Source: Apibacter raozihei (GTDB taxonomy: Bacteria > Bacteroidota > Bacteroidia > Flavobacteriales > Weeksellaceae). From it: a stretch of DNA of 64,000 bases. The notes under the pieces were generated by a model. The model had not been told where the DNA came from, searched no databases, and saw only the letters and a program-made list of their open reading frames with translations. The position numbers and the translations under genes were made by a program. Shown piece by piece: positions 43,060 through 52,968 of the stretch; the stretch's first letter is position 1, and each line of letters starts with the position of its first letter. The stretch lies in assembly GCF_004014855.1 (NCBI RefSeq), contig NZ_CP034930.1:248001-312000 (forward strand), written 5' to 3'.

Positions 43060-46000
43060 TTAATTTATGAGTATCTTTTTGCTTAATTCGCCTTCGTTGC
43101 TGAATACTTTGCTGATGTAAACGCCTTTGCGTAAGCCGCTCAAATCTACGGTATGTTCTTTGACGCTCTCGCTGATGTATTTGCTGTACACCTGGTTGCC
43201 GGCATAGTCATATAAAGCTATCTGAATCGGGGACGGGCTATTGAGTTTTACCCGGGCCGTGATTTGTGATTTATCGGAATAGTCTTTATAGTAGAACAGT
43301 AGGTTCTCATCTCTGATCTGGGCATAGGGCCCTATCAGAGCATTCTTGTGGCAGTCGGATTCCAGTACTACAGGGTGCTCTACACTGGTAAAGGACAGGT
43401 TGCTGCTTTTCGGCTCGCTCTGGGCTCCCTGGTAATTCCAGTTCAACGGACTGCTCCAGCTACTGCCATTGCTGTTCTTTACGTGATAGACCCCGCTGTT
43501 GCCTGCGCTTTGTTTTATCATAAAGAATTTAAAGGAACGAAGGTTGCTCTGGGTGTAGACGGTACTGCCATTGATGCGGTAGTATACATTATACGGCGCC
43601 TGGCGCTCGTTGTAATCTTTGTAAATCTGAAGCTTGTCGCCGGGTTTTACGTACACTCCGGCTAAGGGAGTGGTGCTTTTCTGGCGGTTGGTGATAATAT
43701 AGAGGCGTCCCTGGCGGATTTCAAATCCGTTTTCGATGTAGATATTGGAAACACTCCCGCCTTCGGGATACGGGGTTAAGCCCATCTGGTACTGCTGCTC
43801 GGTAGATTTAAGGGTCGTCTCAAAAAAACCGCCGCGATTCCAGTCTATGCTCTGGTGGCTGTTGGACTGGGAGTCTGACTGATTCTCTGTGGGCAGGATA
43901 TGAAACCCTCCGAGTTCCTGAAGCTTCAGCTTGTAATTGCCTGCTGCCAGACTGTCCAATTGAAGGTTTGTACCGAAAAATACTCCGCTTTTTACGACTT
44001 CGCTCGTCTGCTCGTCTACCAGCTGGTATTCGAATCCGGCATCGCCCTGACGGATTTCTACCTGAAGGCTACCGTTGGATAGGGGTTCTCCTGTTCCATC
44101 GCAACCCGGGTTTTGTTTCTCCAGGTTCGCCACTATATTGCTCTGGCGGTAACCAAAGGTGAATACATCGCTCCCATTGGTATCGGTATCGAAAAAGACG
44201 TGGTTAAATACAATCTTTTTTCTGTAGGGATCGTATTCGTCTGAGGGATAGATATCGGTGTGTTCTTTTTTGAATTCGCCGCTGCCTGAACGGTCGATGA
44301 GAATATACGACTGAGTATTGGTCGCATAATCGGAAAATGCATCGGCCTGACCGGGCATATAGGAGAGTTCTATGCGGTGGCCGGATTCTACGATACCGCC
44401 TACCCGCACGTCTTTCATCCAGACATCGCGGTTGCTCTTATGCATCAACAAGGCTGCATAAAAGGGCTTGTCCCGGTCTTCTGCTGCCAAAAATATCTGG
44501 GGAAGACTCTGACCGGATTGTGGGGTTGAATTGCCATTGGTGCTGATTATAATGCTATTCTCGGTCTTGCTGATGCGTACACGGTCGCCTGCTTTTAAGG
44601 TCAGACTCCAGGGACGGTTATATTGTACCTGGCTTTGGATCACCGGATACACCCGACCGGATTCGTCTATGAAAATGCCGTAATCGTACCCGCTGCTTAT
44701 ATCGGCGGTATTTCCTCCGAATTTGATGTGACTGTAGCCGGGTAGGCTGCCCAGGGTGAAGGAGATCTGGCCCTGAGTCCCTTGTAAGGGCTCCTGGGTA
44801 ACGGCTTCTCCGAGGGTATTGCTCCCTGCGGCTTTATAAAACGTGGTCTTAAAGCCTTCGCTCTGAACTTCTATTTCTTTGCTGTTCCATCTCACATAGT
44901 CTTTTTGAGGGGAGGTGAAGCCTGTATTGGTCTTTATTTTCCAGTGGCGGGGCATCAGCTTCATCCCCAGGTAATCTTCCCGGGTTTCTACTGTTTTGCC
45001 CTGGGCATTGTCTCCCCATAGTACATAGTCCTGATCGTGCATGGATTCTCCTGGGAATTTTTCAATAACCAGCAGCCGGTTACGGTTCGACAGGTTATAG
45101 TTATTGGCCAGATCGTAGGAATCTCCTGCCGACTGGTAACTGAAGTAAGGGGTTTCTTCATAGGAGGTGCTCCCCTGCTTTTGGTTCAAACTGCTGGCAT
45201 CGTCACGGTAAAGGCCCGTAACCCGGTGGTCGTAGGTTTTATTCTGTTCTTTGTCCCAGAGTAACTGGTTGTTACTGCCCAGCAGGGAACGCTCCAGCAT
45301 AAATCCGTATTTTAAGGCCAGGTAGCTCTCGGCCTTGATCCTTTCTACGGGGGTCAGAATCCGCTCATATACTAACAGCTCCGGTATATAGGCCTCGAAC
45401 TGATTCCCGTCGGTTCCGGATATGCTAAAGCCGGAACGATTATTTACATTGCGGGAGTCGAAAAAGGACCCTAGTGATAGTACGGAGTGACGGGGTTCCC
45501 CCCATATGCTGTGGTTGGGCTGGTTCGTACGGAAATACACAAACGAACGAAGTGTTCTTTCCTGGTATTTTTCCAGGGTTGGCTCCGGACTCTGACCTGC
45601 GTGGTACATCAGATCATAGCCTTCCTGGGAACCGTAATCTAATACGCCCCGGGAACTTTCGGTACTGTTGATGATTTTATCGGTGCCCAGCAATACGCCT
45701 TTTCCGGGTAAGCTGTTAAGCCCTAGCAAGTAGGCGGATCGGGTGTGTTTGTCTTTGGGCTCCCCGCGGGAGGCTATCGCGCCGATGATAGTCGCCGTGG
45801 TTAGGGGGCTGTTTTTTATCCAGATTTCTTTGCTGATATTAGTCCCGTTATTTAAACTAAGTCCCGGGTTAAAGTTGTAGTTACGTAAAAAGGTTCGGGC
45901 ATCTACGAGGTATTCTGTCCCGAAACGGCCGCCTCGGGCATCGTAGTACCGTACGATGAGTGAATCTCCGGAGTAATCCTGCCACCGGTAGGTACCGTAT

Positions 46001-46137
46001 AAATTGGCTGTGGCCGGCTCGGTCTTCATCCATAATACCGCCCCGGGTACGCCGCCGGGACTGCTCCCGGATAGTACCTGCTGCGATTGTAGCAGACTAC
46101 TGAGGGTAAGGCTGAATAATAAGTAAAATTTTTTCAT
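43060..46137 (-). CDS. T9SS type A sorting-domain surface protein, 1025 aa
   Basis: Signal peptide at residues 1-19 (MKKFYLLFSLTLSSLLQSQ). The N-terminal part (PGGVPGAVLWMKTE, then SYLALKYGFML near residue 275) is of the LamG-like type common in Bacteroidota adhesins. The last 80 residues (SPIQIALYDYAGNQVY, DLSGLRKGVYISKVFSNEG, KKILIN) are a type A C-terminal sorting domain for the type IX system. Its stop lies 28 nt before the RHS start, and both genes share the raised GC content, so they form one transferred unit. It probably helps carry, anchor or present the RHS protein at the cell surface; that role is inference. Confidence 0.82.
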   Translation of the reverse strand: MKKFYLLFSLTLSSLLQSQQVLSGSSPGGVPGAVLWMKTEPATANLYGTYRWQDYSGDSLIVRYYDARGGRFGTEYLVDARTFLRNYNFNPGLSLNNGTNISKEIWIKNSPLTTATIIGAIASRGEPKDKHTRSAYLLGLNSLPGKGVLLGTDKIINSTESSRGVLDYGSQEGYDLMYHAGQSPEPTLEKYQERTLRSFVYFRTNQPNHSIWGEPRHSVLSLGSFFDSRNVNNRSGFSISGTDGNQFEAYIPELLVYERILTPVERIKAESYLALKYGFMLERSLLGSNNQLLWDKEQNKTYDHRVTGLYRDDASSLNQKQGSTSYEETPYFSYQSAGDSYDLANNYNLSNRNRLLVIEKFPGESMHDQDYVLWGDNAQGKTVETREDYLGMKLMPRHWKIKTNTGFTSPQKDYVRWNSKEIEVQSEGFKTTFYKAAGSNTLGEAVTQEPLQGTQGQISFTLGSLPGYSHIKFGGNTADISSGYDYGIFIDESGRVYPVIQSQVQYNRPWSLTLKAGDRVRISKTENSIIISTNGNSTPQSGQSLPQIFLAAEDRDKPFYAALLMHKSNRDVWMKDVRVGGIVESGHRIELSYMPGQADAFSDYATNTQSYILIDRSGSGEFKKEHTDIYPSDEYDPYRKKIVFNHVFFDTDTNGSDVFTFGYRQSNIVANLEKQNPGCDGTGEPLSNGSLQVEIRQGDAGFEYQLVDEQTSEVVKSGVFFGTNLQLDSLAAGNYKLKLQELGGFHILPTENQSDSQSNSHQSIDWNRGGFFETTLKSTEQQYQMGLTPYPEGGSVSNIYIENGFEIRQGRLYIITNRQKSTTPLAGVYVKPGDKLQIYKDYNERQAPYNVYYRINGSTVYTQSNLRSFKFFMIKQSAGNSGVYHVKNSNGSSWSSPLNWNYQGAQSEPKSSNLSFTSVEHPVVLESDCHKNALIGPYAQIRDENLLFYYKDYSDKSQITARVKLNSPSPIQIALYDYAGNQVYSKYISESVKEHTVDLSGLRKGVYISKVFSNEGELSKKILIN

Positions 46138-46519
46138 ATAGTTAATAAATATTAATTTTTTAAGCCGACGAAGTTAAAAAAATTATCCTTATTTTCACCC
46201 TGTTTTATATCCTTATTATATATTTTATACCCTATTTTACTGCTTTTCAGGATATTTATCACTGAAAAATATTGCGTTTTTTTCTTTTACACTCCCCCTT
46301 ATGATCTTTTTGATATAAAAAATAATACGGGATAAGGATTTTACCTGGATTTATCTGTTATCTCTGGATCCCCCCCCTTCCAACCCCCTACTTCAACTCT
46401 CTCTTTCTGAAATCCTTCTTCTTTTAAATTAATCCAAAAAAAAGGAATGAATTTTTACTACTTTTTTGAAAAGGCATAGCTTTTGAACAACATAAAAAGA
46501 TTACAAACTTTAATTTCAC
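46138..46519. other. Divergent intergenic region upstream of the toxin operon
   Basis: Contains the promoter region of the toxin operon (minus) and of the lipoprotein gene (plus). A tract of eight C is at 46370-46377. CGAAGTTA at 46169-46176 gives TAACTTCG on the minus strand, one mismatch from a -7 box. No gene seen. Confidence 0.5.
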
Positions 46520-47167
46520 ATGAAAAAAACACTTTTTTTCCCATCCATGCTACTGGCCATACTAATTATTGTCGTATCATGTACAACTAACCGTTCGGTA
46601 ACTTATACCGTGGCTTCCGAAGCTATTGATTGCGTTGGAGTAGCACCTCAAAAATGTTTACTAGTAAAAAAAGGTAACACACCTAATTGGGAATATATGT
46701 ATAGCTCTATTGAAGGCTTCGATTATGTTCCTGGCTATGAATACGTCTTGAAGGTTAATGAAATTCCTGTAGAAAACACACCTGCCGATGCATCATCTAT
46801 TAGATATGTCCTGATAAAAGAGGTTTCTAAAACACAAAAAAATTCTGAAAATTTACCTCTTTCAGTAGTTAATTCTAAAAAAGAAGCTTATCAATGGATA
46901 GGAAGGGTTGTTGATATAGAAAATATATCTACCGGCAGAGGGGCTGCTGCAGGAAAATTCCCTGCTGTACTGGTAAAAATTATGGTAACCAGTTCTTCCT
47001 CAGTTGAGCTTAAAGAAGGTTCTATTATATACGCAGAAATATTGAAAAACCCGAAGGTATATCCGGTTATTGGAAGAGAATATGTATTTAAGGCTCAATA
47101 TATACATCCTGCACATGCAAAAGGAATTTACTTACTGGAAACACAGGTTCAGGATTTGGTCCATTAG
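46520..47167 (+). CDS. DUF4377-type lipoprotein, 215 aa
   Basis: Lipoprotein signal ending VVSC (C21). The N-terminal half has the DUF4377 pattern: an ASEAIDCVGVAPQKCLLVKK strand with a Cys pair, NWEYMYSSIEGFDYVPGYEY, and RYVLIKEVSK. DUF4377 occurs in META/HslJ-like envelope proteins. The second half (YQWIGRVVDIENISTGRGA to the end) is a beta-rich domain with no recognised relative. No operon partner. Confidence 0.7.
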   Translation: MKKTLFFPSMLLAILIIVVSCTTNRSVTYTVASEAIDCVGVAPQKCLLVKKGNTPNWEYMYSSIEGFDYVPGYEYVLKVNEIPVENTPADASSIRYVLIKEVSKTQKNSENLPLSVVNSKKEAYQWIGRVVDIENISTGRGAAAGKFPAVLVKIMVTSSSSVELKEGSIIYAEILKNPKVYPVIGREYVFKAQYIHPAHAKGIYLLETQVQDLVH

Positions 47168-47315
47168 TAAATCCATAATTTACTCTATTCTTACATTCTT
47201 TTACGTATCGAGATCAATCTTTATGATAAAGCTATAAAGTCAACAGGTTATACGTTTAAAATTTTATTCCATTTTTCTTGGAATTGATAAAAGGATTTTA
47301 TTACTTTGACTTGAT

Positions 47316-48467
47316 ATGGAAAAAGTAATTCTCAGAAAAAGGATAACTTCTATAGACATGCTTAGAGGTTTGGTTATGTTGTTTATGCTGTTGGATCATG
47401 TTAGAGAAACGTTTTTTTTGCATCTACAGATGGGTGACCCTGTAGATGTTCAAACGGTAAGTTTCCCTTTGTTTTTCAACCGTATGCTTGCCCATATCTG
47501 TGCTCCTGTTTTTATATTACTTACCGGACTTTCTGCTTTTTTATACGGTCAGGCTAGGGGTGGCTCACGAAAAGAAATTTCTTTATTTCTCTTTAAAAGA
47601 GGTGTTTTTCTCATTTTATTAGAGCTTATAGTAATCAATTTTGGCTGGACCGGTGAATTTCCTCCACATAAAATATATTTACAGGTAATCTGGGCTATAG
47701 GCTTTAGTATGATTTCTTTATCCCTTTTGCTTTGGCTTCCGGAAAAGTTGTTACTTATACTGGCTTTGATTCTAATTTTTGGACATAATACCTTAGATTC
47801 GTTGCACTTTGACAAATCTTCTCCCTGGTATACGCCCTGGGCCATTCTACATGATCGCAGCTGGCTAAACTGGGGATGGATTAACATACGAACTTCCTAT
47901 CCTATCCTTCCGTGGATCGGGGTTATAAGTCTGGGATACTGCCTAGGCCCTTTATTTAAGAAAACGACAAAACCCGTATTCAGACAACGTTTTTTACTAA
48001 TTTCAGGATTTATTTCCCTATCCTTATTTTTAATATTAAGATATATAAACGTCTACGGTGATAAGCCCTGGATGAATTTTGATTCTTCGTGGTTGACATT
48101 TATGAGCTTTTTTAATATTACCAAATATCCTCCATCTTTATTGTTTCTGTTATTTACTCTATCTATTGCTTTTTTTCTACTATTCGGATTTGAAAAACTA
48201 AGTTCTAAGCTGGAATTTAAACCTCTACTGGTTTTGGGTAGCGTTCCTATGTTTTTTTATATTGTACATCTGTATTTTCTCAAACTTTTATATCTCCTTT
48301 GCGTTGCTGTATGGGGTAAAAATAAGGGTGATTTTTTTGGTTTTACTCATGTATGGCAACTATGGACCACAACTATAGTTATTGCATTTATTTTATATCC
48401 TTTCGTTAAGTGGTTTTCCAAATACAAATCTGAACATAAAAATATTGAATGGCTAAAATATCTATAA
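47316..48467 (+). CDS. DUF1624 / heparan N-acetyltransferase-like membrane protein
   Basis: A 383-aa integral membrane protein with about ten hydrophobic segments. The N-terminus RITSIDMLRGLVMLFMLLDHVRE is the signature of the DUF1624/YeiB/HGSNAT acyltransferase-like group (R-x-x-S-I-D-x-x-R-G, then D-H). The next conserved piece, APVFILLTGLSAFLYG, also fits. Members are thought to acylate sugars or transfer groups across the inner membrane. The substrate is unknown. Confidence 0.8.
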   Translation: MEKVILRKRITSIDMLRGLVMLFMLLDHVRETFFLHLQMGDPVDVQTVSFPLFFNRMLAHICAPVFILLTGLSAFLYGQARGGSRKEISLFLFKRGVFLILLELIVINFGWTGEFPPHKIYLQVIWAIGFSMISLSLLLWLPEKLLLILALILIFGHNTLDSLHFDKSSPWYTPWAILHDRSWLNWGWINIRTSYPILPWIGVISLGYCLGPLFKKTTKPVFRQRFLLISGFISLSLFLILRYINVYGDKPWMNFDSSWLTFMSFFNITKYPPSLLFLLFTLSIAFFLLFGFEKLSSKLEFKPLLVLGSVPMFFYIVHLYFLKLLYLLCVAVWGKNKGDFFGFTHVWQLWTTTIVIAFILYPFVKWFSKYKSEHKNIEWLKYL

Positions 48468-48480
48468 TTAAAATCTACAC

Positions 48481-49275
48481 TTAAATAAAATCGGGAAAAT
48501 CATTTTTAAGTTTTATTTCGTGTTTTCCCATAAACTGATGGGTAATTTTATACCCCATTTCAAAAATTTCTTCCACATGCTTTAAATCAAAGAGACTATA
48601 TTTGGACAACACGTCAGATTCAATTAAATAATCACACATTTTCCTATCCTGCATCATATTTGCATTGGACATATAATGAAAAGACTGTTCTGCAATGTAT
48701 GTTAATGAATTTTTAAATGGGTTTTTTATAAAGGGGCTCACATTTATCCCTATTATTTTATCACATTTTTCTCTGAGGACCGATACGGGAAATTTTTTTA
48801 ACAAACCTCCATCTACATAATATTTATTATTAATTTCCACCGGGGTAAATACAACAGGCACAGAACAAGAAGCAATAACCGCAGGAATGATGGGCCCGGT
48901 ATTAAAAAATTCTACCCGCCCTTCTTCAATATTGGTGGCAGCTACATATATGGGAGTTTTTAATTCTTCGAAGTTTTGAACCTTTAAATTATTTTTTAAA
49001 AAGGATTGAAAGGGTGTATTTTTAAAAATCCCTCCTTTAGGCATAGAAAACTTAGCAAACTTATTAAAAGTACTTTTTTTAAAAAAAGAAATAATATCCT
49101 CAGGTTGATGACCGTCTGCATATAAGGTTCCTGCAAAAGCTCCAGCGCTGGTACCGGAAATCACATCCGGATAAAGACCTCTTTCGTTAAGCGCCTGCAA
49201 GGCTCCTAAATGAGCAAATCCTTTTGCTCCCCCACCCCCTAAACTAATTCCTAATTTATATTTATTTATTTCCAT
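48481..49275 (-). CDS. Patatin-like phospholipase
   Basis: A 264-aa serine hydrolase of the patatin/RssA-like group. GGGGAKGFAHLG at 13-24 is the oxyanion-hole loop, GTSAG at 41-45 holds the nucleophile S43, and VDGG (D155) completes the Ser-Asp dyad. No signal peptide, so probably a cytoplasmic or inner-face lipid acyl hydrolase. It is convergent with the DUF1624 gene. Confidence 0.9.
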   Translation of the reverse strand: MEINKYKLGISLGGGGAKGFAHLGALQALNERGLYPDVISGTSAGAFAGTLYADGHQPEDIISFFKKSTFNKFAKFSMPKGGIFKNTPFQSFLKNNLKVQNFEELKTPIYVAATNIEEGRVEFFNTGPIIPAVIASCSVPVVFTPVEINNKYYVDGGLLKKFPVSVLREKCDKIIGINVSPFIKNPFKNSLTYIAEQSFHYMSNANMMQDRKMCDYLIESDVLSKYSLFDLKHVEEIFEMGYKITHQFMGKHEIKLKNDFPDFI

Positions 49276-49785
49276 TTTTTATCTTTGATTACATTTTCTT
49301 CATATTTAGAATCAGCATCTGTCAAAATTTTATTGTTGATGTAATATTTTCGAATAAAATTACACATATTATTCATTCGTTTAAAAATTTTCTTTATGTA
49401 GATTAACAAATATTCTCATTCAATCAATTTAAATTCTATTTTTACTCAAGCTTCTGAATTGTATAATAATTACCATCATATTTTAACCTTTTAATAAAAA
49501 ATGATTGAAATTCTGATTACTGGCAAAAAATAAAAAATAATTAATTTCCAATTCCATAATCTACCCTATCCAGTATTAAAATAAAGTATATATTTATTTT
49601 AGCATATATCCTGAAATTAACCCTCAATAAATCAGGTATTCATATAGATCAATTACAATCGTAACAAAATCTTAATTACTATTGAAATAATTATTTTTTT
49701 TGGTTTCCTTAGATTTGCCTCAGAAATTAATTACTACGTTCCTGTTAAGAAACAGGAAGTTATATGAAATGAATACTATAAAAAA
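49276..49785. other. Intergenic region with the barrel gene's promoter and leader hairpin
   Basis: About 510 bp with no gene. TAGATTTG at 49710-49717 matches the -7 consensus. Downstream, TTCCTGTT and AACAGGAA (about 49739-49758) form a hairpin in a leader of about 60 nt before the ATG at 49786. Confidence 0.5.
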
Positions 49786-50781
49786 ATGAAAAAACTAAAT
49801 TATTATTTTGCCTTTCTTTTACTTATAAAACTTTCTTTTGTTAACAGCCAGGAAGTAAAAGAAGAATCTGCTTTTAAACCTAGCGGCAATGTAATTGCGA
49901 GAGGATTTTTGGATTATAGCAATAACTTTAAAAATGAAAGCGGTTTTAATATTACTCGGGCATTTTTGGGATACAGTTATAAAATATTGCCCGGTTTGGA
50001 AGGTGTGGTCATATTAGATGGAGCTTCAGGGAAAAATTCTTCCGGAAAGCTGGAACCTTACCTTCGAAATGCTTATTTATGCTGGAAAGATAAACAGTTT
50101 AACGTGCATGCTGGTTTGACCGGATTATTACAGTTCAGCATTCAGGAAAACTACTGGACTCATCGATATGTAGCCAAATCTTTTCAGGATATGAACAGTA
50201 TGGCTCCGAGTGTTGATTTAGGTTTTACAGCTGAATATGCCATAACTCCGAAGATATCAGTTGATTTTAGTTTAACTAATGGTGAGGGATATAAGAAAAT
50301 AAAATCTGATAATAATGCCCGTTATGCTGCCGGAATAAGTGTAAAACCCCTGAAAAACACTTTATTCAGAGTATATGCTGATTATTATAACAAGTCTAAG
50401 GATTCTTTAAGTACTAAAGACCAGAGTAATGTTGCTTTGTTTTTAGGCTATCAAAATCCAAAATTCTCTGCCGGAGCAGAATATAACCATCAGTTTAATC
50501 GCGATTTTGTAAATGGCAAAGATTTTTACGGCTATTCTTTTTACGGCTCTTTAAAAATTGCTCCTAAATGGAGAACTTTTGCCCGGTACGACTGGGCTGA
50601 TTCTTCCAATCCTTCTACAAGTAAGTCATACTGGAGTAAGCTTGACGGTCAATTACTGATGTTCGGTTTCGAATTTTGCCCTATCAAGCAAATCAAATTA
50701 GCTCCTAATTTCAGGAATTTAAATTATGCGCGAAGAGATGCCGAACAATATTTCTTTATTAATGCGGAATTTCGATTATGA
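49786..50781 (+). CDS. Outer membrane beta-barrel (porin-like) protein, 331 aa
   Basis: Signal peptide MKKLNYYFAFLLLIKLSFVNS. The mature part alternates hydrophobic and polar residues in strands ended by aromatic residues (for example VIARGFLDYS, RAFLGYSYKI, LFRVYADYYN) and ends in the typical INAEFRL with Phe near the C-terminus. It resembles the phosphate-selective porin O/P-like or DUF3078-like barrels of Bacteroidota, but the substrate is unknown. Confidence 0.75.
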   Translation: MKKLNYYFAFLLLIKLSFVNSQEVKEESAFKPSGNVIARGFLDYSNNFKNESGFNITRAFLGYSYKILPGLEGVVILDGASGKNSSGKLEPYLRNAYLCWKDKQFNVHAGLTGLLQFSIQENYWTHRYVAKSFQDMNSMAPSVDLGFTAEYAITPKISVDFSLTNGEGYKKIKSDNNARYAAGISVKPLKNTLFRVYADYYNKSKDSLSTKDQSNVALFLGYQNPKFSAGAEYNHQFNRDFVNGKDFYGYSFYGSLKIAPKWRTFARYDWADSSNPSTSKSYWSKLDGQLLMFGFEFCPIKQIKLAPNFRNLNYARRDAEQYFFINAEFRL

Positions 50782-50787
50782 TTTAAT

Positions 50788-51327
50788 TTATGATGTAAAT
50801 GCTTCTTCAACTAACTGATGAATCATGGGCATATACTCTTTTATATGAATGATTGCATGAACATCTTCAATGATATTCACTTTTACCGCTTCATCAAAAA
50901 TGCGCTTATAATATTTTGAATCAAGGGTTTCATCATTTTTAGAGATTATCAGACTTACATTTTTATTTACGATATTTTCGTAGGTAGCACTGAATATCTT
51001 ATTTCTCATATCCGGTAATATTCTATACTGATCTTTAATTTGCTCGGCAGAAAATACCGGATTGGTCATAACATATTTCAAATCTGGAAACTCATTAACT
51101 AAATACCAGGCTAAATTTGCTCCCATACTGTCTGCCATAAGAATATGCGGGAAAGTTTCATTTTTTAAGATGTTTACTTTTTGTGTTAAAAATTCCGGTA
51201 TGTTCATATATTCATCCCACTCCCAATATATGGGTTGGAAATCTGGAAAATCTGAATAAAATTCTTTTATGCATTCGAATTTTTTTCCGGATGTCCTATA
51301 ACCGTGAAGATAATATATTTTTTTCAT
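50788..51327 (-). CDS. YqiA/YcfP-like alpha/beta hydrolase, 179 aa
   Basis: Starts MKKIYYLHGYRTSGKKFE, the YqiA-type N-terminus with the oxyanion HGY. The nucleophile elbow is ADSMGAN with S67 (the family has x-S-S-x-G or G-D-S-x-G). Near the end, LIISKNDETLD and the final MIHQLVEEA supply the Asp and His positions. A small esterase; substrate unknown. It converges on the barrel gene, 6 nt apart. Confidence 0.78.
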   Translation of the reverse strand: MKKIYYLHGYRTSGKKFECIKEFYSDFPDFQPIYWEWDEYMNIPEFLTQKVNILKNETFPHILMADSMGANLAWYLVNEFPDLKYVMTNPVFSAEQIKDQYRILPDMRNKIFSATYENIVNKNVSLIISKNDETLDSKYYKRIFDEAVKVNIIEDVHAIIHIKEYMPMIHQLVEEAFTS

Positions 51328-51447
51328 TTTGGATTTTTAATCTGTATTGATATAAACCTAATCAAATTTATTAAATTTGTAATTAATTTTAATTGTTTTG
51401 ACGAATTTTAACTTTCCATTAAAAGCAATTAGTAAAAAAAGACATAC

Positions 51448-52968
51448 TTGTATAAAAAATTATTCAGCCAGACAATTATATATGGGTTAAGCAATGTACT
51501 TGTAAGAGTATTTCCTTTTATACTGACCCCCATGTTAGTTAAAGCTTTTGGACCCGCAAAATATTCCATTTATGCTGATTTTTATTCAGCTGCTGGAATT
51601 ATTTCTGTACTGCTTACTCACGGAATGGAAACTACATTTTTTCGTTTTTTTCAAAAATTTAAAGATAATGCTTCTCGTCAGAATACAGTATACTACACTT
51701 CACTTACTTCTGTTTTTATAGTTTCGATCGCTTTTTTGTTTTTTGGAATCAGTGCCAGACAACCGTTAGCCAAAGCTTTTAAACATCCGGACGAAGTAAA
51801 TTTTCTGGTTTGGTTTCTTTTTATTCTTGCTGCTGATGCAATGTCAGCCGTTCCGTTTGCTAAATTGAGAATTGAGAACAAAGCCATACATTTTGCTTCT
51901 TTAAAAATTATGAATTCGGTTGTGATGTTTTTGTTAACTGTTATTTTGATTTTCTGGATTCCGAATCAAATTAACAATAATGGATGGGGAAGTGGATTTT
52001 TTATAAAGATTTATAACTTTGAATATGGTATAGGATATGCTTTTGCAGCAAATTTGATTGCCAGTATTATTACTTTTGCAGCCTTATTGCCTACCATACT
52101 TAATGGCTCTTATAAATTTGATACTTCTTTATGGGAAAAAATGCTAACGTATGCATGGCCCATCACAATTGCCGGACTGGCCGGAATTATTAATGAAACG
52201 ATGGACCGCCAGTTTATTAAGTATTTGCTTCCGGAAGGAAAGGCAGAAATAGAGATGGGTATATATAGTGCCGTTTATAAAATTGCAACTTTTATTACCT
52301 TGTTTAAAACTGCATATTTATTGGGAGTTGAACCTTTTTTCTTTTCTCATGCCGGAGAAAAAAATTCTGGAAAAACATACGCAACCCTGATGAAATATTT
52401 TTCTATTTTCAGTGCAGTTATCCTTCTTTTTTTAGTAGCTAATCTTGATTGGATAGGTAGATTATATATTCGCAACACTGATTACTGGAGTGGATTTAAG
52501 GTAGTTCCTATTTTATTGATAGGTTCAACGTTCCTTGGTATTTATCTCAATTTATCTATCTGGTATAAACTTTCTGACAAAACACATTATGGAGCTTTAA
52601 TATCTTGTATAGGTGCTTTTATAACTATTTTGTTTAATTATTTAGGATTAAAATATACTAATCTTGGTTATTGGGCTTGTGCATATGCTACGTTATTTTC
52701 ATATTTCACTATGATGTTAATTTCTTATTTGTGGGGGCAAAAATATTACTCGATACCTTACAATCATCGTAAACTGATTTTTTATATAGGAGGAAGTACA
52801 ATTTTAAGCTTACTCTCTTATTATTTAAGTAATTCTATAATAGTGAGAACTTTGGTAGGTAATATCTTATTTATGCTATTTATTTATGTTACTTTAAAAA
52901 TAGAATATAAAGATGTTGCTATTTTTAAAGCTAAGATAAATACTATACTACAAAGCAGAAAAAAATGA
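51448..52968 (+). CDS. Polysaccharide flippase (Wzx/MurJ-like, MOP superfamily)
   Basis: A 506-aa membrane protein with about 14 hydrophobic segments and the family N-terminus (QTIIYGLSNVLVRVFPFILTPMLVKAFGPAKYSIY). Moves lipid-linked oligosaccharides across the inner membrane. The start must be TTG at 51448, because an in-frame stop lies at 51433 and the next Met would remove the first helix. It stands alone, so the glycan is not indicated. Confidence 0.88.
   Translation: MYKKLFSQTIIYGLSNVLVRVFPFILTPMLVKAFGPAKYSIYADFYSAAGIISVLLTHGMETTFFRFFQKFKDNASRQNTVYYTSLTSVFIVSIAFLFFGISARQPLAKAFKHPDEVNFLVWFLFILAADAMSAVPFAKLRIENKAIHFASLKIMNSVVMFLLTVILIFWIPNQINNNGWGSGFFIKIYNFEYGIGYAFAANLIASIITFAALLPTILNGSYKFDTSLWEKMLTYAWPITIAGLAGIINETMDRQFIKYLLPEGKAEIEMGIYSAVYKIATFITLFKTAYLLGVEPFFFSHAGEKNSGKTYATLMKYFSIFSAVILLFLVANLDWIGRLYIRNTDYWSGFKVVPILLIGSTFLGIYLNLSIWYKLSDKTHYGALISCIGAFITILFNYLGLKYTNLGYWACAYATLFSYFTMMLISYLWGQKYYSIPYNHRKLIFYIGGSTILSLLSYYLSNSIIVRTLVGNILFMLFIYVTLKIEYKDVAIFKAKINTILQSRKK

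Noticed and set aside
34083..45671. Many open frames opposite or out of frame with the RHS and T9SS genes (for example at 34083, 36123, 41446, 42393, 43348)
   Set aside because: They arise because the GC-richer genes have few stop codons in other frames. They show no family features, and both parent genes are clear.
20982..46137. Insertion sequence or transposase as the agent of tip exchange
   Set aside because: No transposase, recombinase or flanking inverted repeat was found; shared core homology is enough to explain exchange.
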